A stretch of DNA of 64,000 nucleotides from Scolanthus callimorphus (taxonomy: Eukaryota > Cnidaria > Anthozoa > Actiniaria > Edwardsiidae): positions 372,001-436,000 of the forward strand of contig JAWWUD010000105.1 in NCBI GenBank assembly GCA_033964015.1, in the 5' to 3' direction. Both the position numbers and the translations under genes were made by a program. Of the stretch, positions 55,547-64,000 are shown in pieces. Each line of letters begins with the position of its first letter. Position 1 is the stretch's first letter. The notes under the pieces were generated by a model that was given only the letters and a program-made list of their open reading frames with translations, was not told the DNA's origin and did no database searches.

Positions 55547-56420
55547 CAGGAGCCCATAAGTAGGAGCTTTCATCTTTAGTACTGGGTCCGTGAAGCAGCG
55601 TTTTTCCTGACCTATCTATTTTTAGAAAAAAAATTGGCTCGAATCGTTGTAGAAATTGTCCAATCAGCGTCCAGGCAGCTTCCAAGTCTCAATATTGTAT
55701 AAATTATCCCCATCGATAAACATGGCGGAAAGAAGCGACGACTGACTCTGCGAGTCAAATTCCACATGTAAATCTCTATAGTAGTTTATTACTCGGTTCG
55801 GTATCTGGGATAACAATTATAGCAGAAGTTCTAAGATCAAAGTACCCAGAAAAATCGCGTTTCAAACTTTTGTACGGGGATGCTCGGCCCAGATTCTGGA
55901 CCCCTTACCCTTCTTTATACCAATTTCAGAGCAAAAAAGGTACCCTTTCTTATACCAAAGCCGAAAAAGGTACCCCTTTCTTATACCAAGCCTGAAAAAT
56001 CGGATTTGTGCTCTGTTAAAAAATAAACGATTTTGCTCGCGTGTTGCGGTTGAATAACCGCTGAAATACAGACCCTATTTGATAGGAAAATTACAATTTT
56101 TCTTACTGTTTTTATACCCAGTCGGCCAGTCCAGCCTGAAAACCCTACCCCTTTTTTATACCCAGCCTGAAAACCTTACCCCTTTCTTATACCTCCAGCC
56201 TGAAAACACTACCCCTTTCGGGCCGAGCATCCCCGTATAGTCCAATATAGGGAGTTTCCCCCGGGCCTCCACCGCAATCTTGTGTTTCGGCACTGTGCAG
56301 ACCTCTTGGGGAACCAGCAACAAATTTAAAATGCAAATTCGTATCTAAAAATAACTAGGTCAGGAAATGCGCTGTCTCAACTATATAGGTTAAATGAAAG
56401 CTCCTACTTATGGGCTCCTG
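55547..56420. mobile_element. hAT-type non-autonomous element in PLE-C
   Basis: Ends CAGGAGCCCATAAGTAGGAG and its complement, a CAGG...CCTG layout. GTGCAAT flanks both sides (55540-55546, 56421-56427). The empty site, GGGTGCAATTAAATGCC, is preserved in PLE-C copy 1 near 32328. No transposase; a second element is nested inside. Confidence 0.88.
55874..56265. mobile_element. Nested MITE with TACGGGGATGCTCGGCCC ends
   Basis: TACGGGGATGCTCGGCCC at the left and its complement at 56220-56237; beyond it the right side continues GGGAGTTTCCCCCGGG, like the poly-G-ended MITE at 20721. Interior repeats AAAAGGTACC and CAGCCTGAAAA-CCTACCCC. Confidence 0.65.
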
Positions 56421-57893
56421 GTGCAATTAAATGCCTCGAACGTGGAACTATTTCTGGAAAAGCGCATATAAGCTCGCCCTTATGAACGCTTTTTTATTGC
56501 TTGGGGGATGAAATGATTCAAAGGGAATGTACAAATATTTGTTAAGTGGCTTCTGGAAAGTGGAAAATTGCAAAGTGCTAAGCGTGGCATCTTTATAAAG
56601 AAATAAATCCAGAAACGAAATACTACTATCATCAATAACATAAGTTAGATTGATACGTTCATTTCTATTGTTGAGATAGCCTAGGAATTCTAGTAGCGCT
56701 TCCTTGGAGTCATCCCAGATAAGGAATGTATTATCAATAAACCGCTTGTATAGCACAAGGTTACTGGAGAATTGTTCAATAAGATCTTTCTCCTAATAAT
56801 ACATGAGAATGCATTAGCGGCAGTGACAGCAAAGGGAGTGCCCATGGCTATCCCAAAAGTTTGATGGAAAACTTCTTCACTAAACTCAGTTTTGAGAAAA
56901 TTATTCTCAAACACAAGCCTAGAGAACTGAATAAGAAGAGGAGTTTCAGGCGCCCTTGCTTCGCGTAGTAAAAGGTCAAGAGCCACTAGTGCTTTCTTAG
57001 ACTCCAATAACTGAATCAGTTCCCCAGATTCCCTTAGTACTGTTGGCATTTTAATACGAGGTTTGACAAACTCGTCAACAAAAATACTAATAGGCCTAGT
57101 CTTTTCGGCGTTACCGCTCGTGCCGTCCGACCTGGTTGAATGTTTAGTGCATTTTCCTCCCGTTACATTTGGTGTCAGAAGTGGGATGTAAGTGCATTTT
57201 CTGTGGTTCAGGAGTTAAGAATTTTCGGAGATTTTTGTGAGAAAACGTCTTGAGTAATTTAGGTCAAATTTTAGGTGTTGCGTGACACGGGCCTTCTGCT
57301 CTTAATTTACTAATTTATCGGTACTCTTTCAATGTCTATGTTCAAAAAACGTCCTCTGAGAAGTTCGAGCAGCCCAGAAATAGAATAAAAAGAGAGTAAC
57401 ATCAAGTACAAGTGCTCTATTTGCCGATAAAGTTGTGTTCTAATGCTTTTATGATATTTATTTTATCGGTGTAATAGAGCATAGATTTGGAGCAATCAGA
57501 GCGCGCGTTATATCGTAGCTATATTATAATTGCAATTATGGAATAGATCTCGCCATATCCAATAGTGTTCAGTATATCGAAATCTATCACTATTCCAAAT
57601 TTCATGCTTTTATCACAAAGTGAACAATTCGTATCAAATTTGGCACCATTCTGCCGGACTATTACTGGGACATCAATTTATACTTGTGGGAATGCGTACA
57701 AAAAAAGACGGCAAAAAACCGTAATCCAAGTCCGTATGTGCACTCGGTGTTTTAGATCATGTGTTTGCCGGATGAAACTCGTTACTAGGACCACCATTAA
57801 GACTTACGGAAGATTGTTTTATACTTTTACGACTTACAAGAGCTGCCCTGATAACACTGTTTCCTTTAGATGCTAAGCGTGGGACCTCAATTT

Positions 57894-58930
57894 ACACTTT
57901 CCTGAGTGCATGCAATACTAGACGACTAATAGGTGCTCAGCGTCTTAGCGGATGCGTTTGGAGTATGAAACTTGTTATTGGGACCCCAATTTAGACCTCC
58001 AGGAGTTCGTACAGCACGGGAGGGCTATAACCGCTAAGACGCTGAGCACACACGCGGCCTTAAATTGCCGTTATTTAGCCCTCCCGTAGTGTACGCATTG
58101 ATTTAAGTCTAAATTGACACGCTGGGCTGGCAAGTAATCAAATGCCGCCAGGACGGTATTACTCAAAGAGTTTTCATCCACTAAAGGAAACAGAGTGTTA
58201 CGAGCTAAACAGAGTGTTATAAGTGAAACGTTTATAAGCCATATAAGTTGTACACGCTTCGGTTAGTCTTAAATGTCGTCCCTGTAACGACTTGCATACG
58301 TTAAACAAGTCAGCTACAACGCCGATTACACATGCGAACTTCAACTATGGCTATTAGCCGTCTAGTATTGTATGCACTCGGGCAAGTCCAAATTGATGTC
58401 CCATCAAAAAAATTTCAAACTCAAAACTCATCCCATAACACGCTTAGCACACATAGGGAGTTCAATTACCGTTATATTTTTATTAGCCTTATAATTTTGC
58501 ACGCGCTTCGGGATTTCTTCGGGATATCTTAATTAACATTTATCACATCAGCTAAAAGGTCGATCACACAGTCTTCAATTATGGTTATTAGCCGTTATAA
58601 ACCGTATGCACTTCGGCACGTCTGAATTGAGGTCCGAGTAAGTAGTTTCATACTCAAAACACATCCGCTTAGAAGCTGAGCGCGCATATTAGGACTCAAT
58701 TACTGTTACGGTATACACTAAAGGAAACAGAGTGTTATTCATAAGCGCAACTCTTATGTATAGTTCTGGACAACTTCCGTAAGTCTTAATTGAGGTCCTA
58801 GTAACGAGTTTTATGCTGCAAACACATGAGTTAAAACGCCGAGTGCACAAACGGACTTCAGTTACGATCATTAACTTGTTCTTGTGACACCAATTTAGAC
58901 TTCAATGAGTGCGAACACTACAGTCATTGA
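57894..58930. repeat. Satellite-like array, unit 3
   Basis: From 58080 it parallels 52690-53560. Between 57894 and 58080 similar blocks lie in opposite orientation around CACGGGAGGGCT and AGCCCTCCCGTAGTG, so block orientation switches here. Confidence 0.65.
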
Positions 58931-58984
58931 ATGTGTGTTCAGCGTCCTAAGTTAGGGAAGAAAAAAGAAAACAGAAACGCAGAA

Positions 58985-59031
58985 TGTGTCAACGTTTCGG
59001 ACATTTATTTCGGTCCTTCTTCAGGGCGACT
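58985..59031 (-). ncRNA. Hammerhead-like motif, PLE-B copy 3
   Basis: Same core as at 53611-53656, with one difference in the 5' flank (GTCGCC for GTCGAC), which does not improve stem I. Confidence 0.42.
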
Positions 59032-59106
59032 AAAACCGTTACAAAAGCACGTATATATATATATACAAACAAGATAGAGAATACGGGATAATAAAAGGGA
59101 TAAGTT

Positions 59107-60068
59107 CTAGAGTTCGTCTTTGATATTCAGGCCATTTTGGGCCATGGTTTTCAGGGTGTCCATCCAATAGCCCTCAGCACCTGTGAGGTCTCTAGAGTTA
59201 GAAACCCGCTCAATACATTTAATCTTCAGATCTTCTAGGGTGTGTCCCGCGTTGCTTGTGTTGAAATGGGCCGCAACAGGGTTGCTATCCGCATATTTGG
59301 CCCAGTTCTTAATAGTGCACTTATGCGAAAGCTTGCATGTTAGGTTTCCCCAACGAACTGCTTTTCGCATCTCTGCCAGGTAATGAGTTACACAGCGTTC
59401 TTCGTTTTGTATTTGAGCTGACTGTTGATGTTATACTCTTTGCCGGTAGTGGTGCTGGAGAACGTGGCGCTCACATCCACATATGCGCATGTTCCACACC
59501 TTTTGTCGCGGCACAGCTTCATGCCTCGCTGGGTTTCTATTGTGTCGGATGCTGGTAAACGAGCTCGAACCAGGTGGTCACCTCGGGTTTGGCGGGTGCC
59601 TGAATGCTACCATAGGTGGTTCTTTTAGCACTGCGCGTACCCTGTCAGAGATACAAGCGATGGGAAATGCGTCTCTGACAATCCGTGGCGCGTTACGTGG
59701 ATGGAACGTCATGACTAGCGGAACTCTGTTGTTGTTGCGCTGACGAGACCGCACCTGGAGAACATCGGAACGACGGATCTGTGAGACTCTTGTGATGCTC
59801 TGCAGTGCAAGATCTTGTTTATACCCTCTTGAGATGAGAAACCTCGTGAGCTTATCACAGCGTTGATGGAATGCTTCCTCGGTCGAGCGGAACCTCCTCA
59901 AACGCAGGGCTAAGGAGTACGGGATGCTTGTTTTGCAGTGGGTGCGGTGGGCATGATGTCCAGAGTAGGTACTGATGTGTGTCCGTGGGCTTCCAGTACA
60001 AGTCTGTCTGAAGGGAACCATGGGCCTTGGAGACTTTGACATCCAGGAAATCCACACCATCGTAGACT
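59107..60068 (-). pseudogene. PLE-B copy 3, RT end and GIY-YIG endonuclease
   Basis: C-terminus GYWMDTLKTMAQNGLNIKDEL at 59107 as in copy 2. A deletion near 59330-59345 removes part of the GIY-YIG motif, with further small indels near 59380 and 59580. The linker and thumb segments (LTRFLISRGYK, VDFLDVKVSKAHG) follow, with the shared frameshift after YLLWTS. The copy is interrupted at about 60068 by the LINE and resumes at 63660. Confidence 0.8.
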
Positions 60069-60169
60069 GTACATACATACATACATACATACATACATAA
60101 CTTTAGCAATTACACATTACAGATTACAATTAAAAATAGCAATTACAATAAAAGATTACAATCAGATAT

Positions 60170-60634
60170 TTACAATTTTTTCTTGAAAGAAGCTAGAGAT
60201 GGCTCAGTTCTAAAAGTATCAGGTAGAGAGTTCCAAGATTTAGCTGCAAAATATTTAAAAGAGTGAAGGCCATATGTAGTAGTGTTCGGCTTGATAAGTT
60301 TCAGAATATTGGTTCCTCTAAGAGAGTAGTTACATTCACGCACTTTAAAAAATTCTTTCATATACACAGGAAAACCATTGAAATTTAAAGACTTAAAAAC
60401 AGTACATAGCATGTTATTTATCGTCTGGTTATATAGCGAGACAGTTCCTGATTTATTCAAAAGCTGCAAATAAGGCGATTCATAGTCCTTGAATACGGCC
60501 CGTAATACACGCTTGTTCAAGGCCTCAAGTTTATCACAGTTTCTCTGGCCACAGAAATGCCATACACTTGAACAGTATTGAAAATGAGGAAATACGAAAG
60601 CTTTATACAACTTCAGCATAGTTTCACAATCCAT
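60170..60634 (-). pseudogene. LINE C-terminal region, out of frame with the RT
   Basis: Starts MDCETMLKLYKAFVFPHFQYCSSVWHFCG, the usual segment after the RT thumb in CR1-type proteins, and ends TEPSLASFKKKL. One missing base near 60634 separates it from the RT frame, which runs into a stop after NVIVRNKT. Confidence 0.85.
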
Positions 60635-63600
60635 TAGGTTTTGTTGCGTACAATGACGTTGAGTTGATTATTTATTTTCTTACTTATATGCGAATCAAAA
60701 CTGAGCCTATTGTCCGCCGTTACCCCTAGCAAGACTATGGAATCCTCAACAGGGAACGAGAACTGATGATCAGTAGAGCCGATGATCATGGCATGATGTT
60801 TATCAGGATTAACAAGCATGCCATTGTCCTTATACCACCGATTTGCCACGCCCACATCATGAGAAATGCGGCGGTCCAATGCAACCGGATCCACGTCCGA
60901 AGAATAGAGTTGTTCATCATCGGCATATGCATTGAGGTTAACTTGTTTGACGTTGTAAAATAAATCATTAATGAACATGTTGAACATCATTGGTCCAAAA
61001 ACACTGCCTTGTGGTACTACTCGATTTACATTCTGCCATCCAGAGTACGCATCTCCGACTTTCACTCGCTGCTTGCGATCCTTCAAGTAATCTCCTAGCA
61101 AAACACACGCACTGTCCGCCAACCCATATGCTCTAAGCTTAGCAAGTAAGAGCCCGTGAGGAATCGTGTCAAATGCTTTAGATAAATCCATTGACACAAT
61201 GGCGACCAACTCCCTATTGTCACGACTCGCGCGCCAGTCCTCCGTAATCCGTAGCAATGACGTTTCACAGCTATAGAAACGCCTGTATGCAGAGATGAAA
61301 TCAGATAGCAGACTCTTGTAAAAATCCTGAAGTTGCGCAGACAAAATCCTCTCAAAGACATTGTTGAGACATGGGAGCACAATAACTGGTCTGTAATTAC
61401 GCTTGTCGGTTTCTTCGTCCTTTTTGAAGAGGGGAGTCACCTCGCCCATCTTCCATCGCCCCGGATAATGCCCGTGGACTATAGCGGTATTCATTATATT
61501 TGACACGGGCCCAGCTATAGCGTCAGCTGATTCTTTTACTAGGCGCGGGGGAAGCATGTCATGCCCCGTTGCCTTGCGCGTATTCAAGTTTGATAGATGT
61601 TCTCTGACCTGCGTTTCATTTGTGTAATGAAAACTCACACGATCGGACAACAGTCGCTGACCATTGTTCTCAAGAATAGCCCTAATACTAGGGTGATCAA
61701 TAAAATGCCTTCCAAATTCCTCTTCGTTTAGATCCCTTGCCGCGTCGGCAATGTGTACAAAATAGTCATTGAAAGTGTTTGCTATCACTTGTTTATCGCT
61801 AATGGCAGCCCCATTTTCCTTGAGTGTGATGTCGTTCGCTTGTTTAGAATTTCTGGAATGTAAGAATGGTCGATATGCATTCCAAAAGTCCCGTGGATTG
61901 TCTGACTGAGTCTTTTTTTCAAAAAAGTTCTTAATAGCTTTACGCCTAATTGAAGTACATTTGTTTCTTTGAGCTTTAAACAAAGAATGATTATCATCAG
62001 TGCGGTCCTTTATAAATTTCTTCCACAACCGATTCCGATAACGCATTGCCTTTCGCCACTCCTCTGTCATAAAAGGAGCTTGGTTGCCTCGCACGTGAAA
62101 CTGCTTCAATGGGGCGTTCTCGTCAAGTATCTCGTTGTATAGTGACTCAAAAACAAACAGTTTGTCGTCAACATCGTCAAAAATGTCCATGACTTCAAAG
62201 GGAGCTTTATGCAAATCACTGAGAAATTTTCCACGATCAAACCGTTTCAAACTTCGAAAACAGAGTTTTCTTGATCTTAGTTTGGGCGCGTGTTTCCTCA
62301 GAATGGCATAAACAAGTGAATGGTCACTCAATTTTACATGAACCACGCCTGCCTTCAGCACTTTGTTTTTGTTGTTGGTCAAAGCCAAATCAAGTAAGGT
62401 TTCTGAAGTTTTAGTAATTCTCGTCGGCTCATTGATCAAGTTGAATAAACAATATACATCCAACAGATCAAGCAAAACACGACCATCCTTTGGTGGCTTT
62501 TCTGGCTGTAAAAGGTCGGCGTTATAATCGCCTATCAGGAGACAGCTACCAGGGACCAGGGTGACTGATTCTAGGATGGAATTTAACTCCCATTTCCACA
62601 AAGACTGCGGTACTGTGACTGATGTAGGAGGGCGATAGACCCCCACAAATGTCTCCCAAGTTTTGGCTACCATAACTCTCAACACAATGGACTCGGTCTT
62701 AAAATTCTTCCTCACGCTTAGCGGAAGGCTGGGCAAGTCCTTTATAACGGTGAAACACAAATCGCCACGGATGTAAGCTAATAAACCACCACCGAATTTG
62801 TCTCTATCAGCACGGCATAAGCAAAACCCAGGGACAAAGAATTGAGAGTCAGGAAAAGTCGAGTCTAATTTCGTCTCAGATATAAACAGAATGTCAAATT
62901 TCCCTTCGATAAGCCAGGCCTTGATTTCGTAAAACTTGAAGCCTGCAATGTGATCAGCATTGATATGACCAACTTTTACATTATTTCTATGTTTAGATAT
63001 CGCAACATTGAAATCCGTCCAGGTTTCATCTTGTTCATCCGAGCCTGACTCGTCGCAACTAGGTTCAGAAGTGAAAGCGTTGGCAAAAGGGAATTGTTGT
63101 ACAATGTCCACGCAAGTCCTGCAAGTCAGAGAGATATTTCCGGCTGTTCGCAGTTACTGGTAGACTCTGGGTGAAATCCCGCCACATTTTATGTGTGTCC
63201 AGCAAGAACACGAGTCACAAAACGTGGCACGGTGATTCTTTGCTATAATTCTCCGGCATTCGGTACAATGGCGTCTATCTTGAGTCTGATTCCCATTTCC
63301 ACCTCCTTGACGTCGAGGTCCCGGATTCGGATTTATATCGCCAGATATAGATAGTCTTGCCAACTGGTATCGGGCATCGGAGTTTGAGTAATATCCCAAG
63401 CGAGTGGACATAAACCGCTTTTTCCTGGGCTGAGAAATTAGAAATCCGCCATCACGGTTTGCCTTGATAACTATTTCACTGCAGTGTAAATATATCGGCT
63501 TCACTCCGTACACAAAGCTAGTTTCAATATTTACAAATCGTTGTGTACTGTAATGTGCTCTCAGAATACAGAAGCTAACAACTAGAATAGACAAAATTGG

Positions 63601-63642
63601 AGACGCCATTTTGGCGTGACCGACCACACGTCCACACGGCAT
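60634..63642 (-). pseudogene. LINE protein: 2A-like motif, PHD finger, endonuclease and reverse transcriptase
   Basis: One frame from ATG 63640-63642. After a hydrophobic N-terminus comes SGDINPNPGP (near 63330), a 2A-like ribosome-skipping motif (canonical D-E-NPGP with Asn for Glu). Then a PHD-type finger CTECRRII ... FCDSCSCWTHIKCGG. TAA at 63154-63156 interrupts it; the same frame goes on with SLTCRTC and the AP-type endonuclease (VGHINADHI, ISETKLD, GGLLAYI, VGVYRPP, IGDYNAD, LSDHSLV). The RT follows: VTPLFKKDEETDKRNYRPV, VSMDLSKAFDTIPH, VPQGSVFGPMMFNMFINDL and LNAYADDEQLYSS with the catalytic YADD. Only two lesions in about 970 codons. Confidence 0.9.
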
Positions 63643-63660
63643 GATATTCCACTCCAGAAT

Positions 63661-63813
63661 ATCCTGTGTAGCTGTGAATTTGATGGTTTCATGGATGTTG
63701 TTAGCTCACTGTAGAACATCTTCAAAGCTGTCTTCTCCATGGGTCCAAATACCGAAGATGTCATCTAAGCATCGCCACCAAATTAGAGGTTTAGCGGTGC
63801 TTGGCTGAGGATA
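63661..63813 (-). pseudogene. PLE-B copy 3, RT catalytic segment
   Basis: Continues copy 3 beyond the LINE. The minus strand encodes KPLIWWRCLDDIFGIWTHGE, again ending upstream at the hairpin. A stop (TGA) occurs after EDVLQ near 63703. Confidence 0.75.
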
Positions 63814-63930
63814 GATAGAGATTATTACATGGTAAGAACTCGTTTTTATTCACGAGTTTTCGTGTCGGTATGACGCGAAAAACGAGTGAATAATACGATA
63901 TCAAGCTCTTGCCATGTAATAATCTCTATC
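63814..63930. repeat. Hairpin, copy 3
   Basis: Shortened by a few bases at the inner left side (the CTTGATATCG segment is partly lost) but otherwise like the other two. After it (63931-64000) the DNA no longer follows PLE-C closely within the window. Confidence 0.85.
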
Positions 63931-64000
63931 ATTTTTTTTAATTTTAAATCTTTTTTCATTCAATTGATCAAACGACATATAAAAGGACACAGAGTTTCGG

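Larger units (their letters stand above)
54976..57893 (-). pseudogene. PLE-C copy 2, split by an 874-bp insertion
   Basis: Same RT as copy 1. From 57049 leftward: MPTVLRESGELIQLL, KKALVALDLLLREAR, GIAMGTPFAVTAANAF, a frameshift, MLYKRFIDNTFLIWDDS (RT motif with FIDN where FIDD would be expected), INLTYVIDDSSISFLDLF, FESFHPPSNKKAFIRA. The insertion at 55547-56420 follows, then NNFWKRLRLRRYPL, RRRRMVVFKSTF and CIVSYKSTTTLAHLCK ending at 55275. Non-coding upstream DNA (57050-57893) matches 33041-33892. Confidence 0.75.
60069..63660 (-). mobile_element. CR1/L2-type LINE, nearly full length
   Basis: 3.6 kb inserted in PLE-B copy 3; copies 1 and 2 show the uninterrupted sequence (CCACACTATC-GTAGAC-GTGTAGCTGTG). 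The 3' end is a TATG/CATA tetranucleotide repeat (60070-60098), typical of CR1/L2-type elements. It encodes one long protein broken by a single stop and a single frameshift. Target duplication is at most a few bases (CTGT). Confidence 0.88.

Overview
The window reads as a eukaryotic, transposon-dominated stretch, most likely from a cnidarian such as a stony coral or sea anemone. That guess is an inference from the mix of elements: Penelope-like elements (PLEs), a Polinton/Maverick, a Ty1/copia element, BEL, PIF/Harbinger, hAT, and a CR1/L2-type LINE with a 2A-like motif. I found no convincing host gene, rRNA, tRNA or CRISPR array. Most coding regions carry stops or frameshifts and several are split by introns, so the list mixes gene models with decayed copies.

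Left third (1-21.2 kb). A Pif1-type helicase runs off the left edge on the minus strand. A 6.6-kb hAT-like transposon (1324-7926) follows. Its six predicted exons join in perfect phase to encode an OTU-type cysteine protease, a zinc finger and a hAT transposase, with one in-frame stop. A gene-poor stretch leads to a LINE fragment, then to an element with a minisatellite in which most units carry a palindromic double CRE motif (10.5-11.55 kb). From 11.5 to 21.2 kb, two long inverted arms enclose several small DNA transposons and a decayed BEL gag fused in frame to a truncated Harbinger transposase.

Right two thirds (21.2-64 kb). When later insertions are set aside, this is an array of a module made of satellite-like DNA, PLE-B (a 5'-truncated PLE with a GIY-YIG end), a 123-bp hairpin and PLE-C (a second RT family). 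Two units sit about 5.38 kb apart in the right part and a third lies further left. PLE-B copy 1 was hit by a copia element (21957-26602, target duplication GTTAG). The outer LTR of that copia was hit by a head-to-head PLE-A pair (26603-31518, 13-bp duplication). A Polinton-like element (about 33.9-52.7 kb) sits in the satellite part between units. PLE-C copy 2 was hit by an 874-bp hAT-like element, and PLE-B copy 3 by a 3.6-kb LINE.

The Polinton-like element keeps an intron-split, heavily mutated protein-primed-type DNA polymerase B gene with a C2H2 zinc-finger N-terminus, preceded by small in-phase exons that look tandemly duplicated. It also keeps a broken packaging-type ATPase and a short PC4-like reading frame near its right end. 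I did not find capsid, protease or integrase genes in it.

Six hammerhead or hammerhead-like ribozyme motifs mark the PLE ends. Three belong to a clear core with all stems (31850-31890, 55054-55094) or a strong stem I (26706-26745, 31464-31503); the PLE-B ones are weaker. The strongest candidates for something new are the OTU-hAT transposase, the intron-rich Polinton polymerase with its duplicated mini-exons, the composite PLE array with ribozymes, and a set of unrelated sequences that share the same hairpin plus AGCGGAGCTCC terminus.
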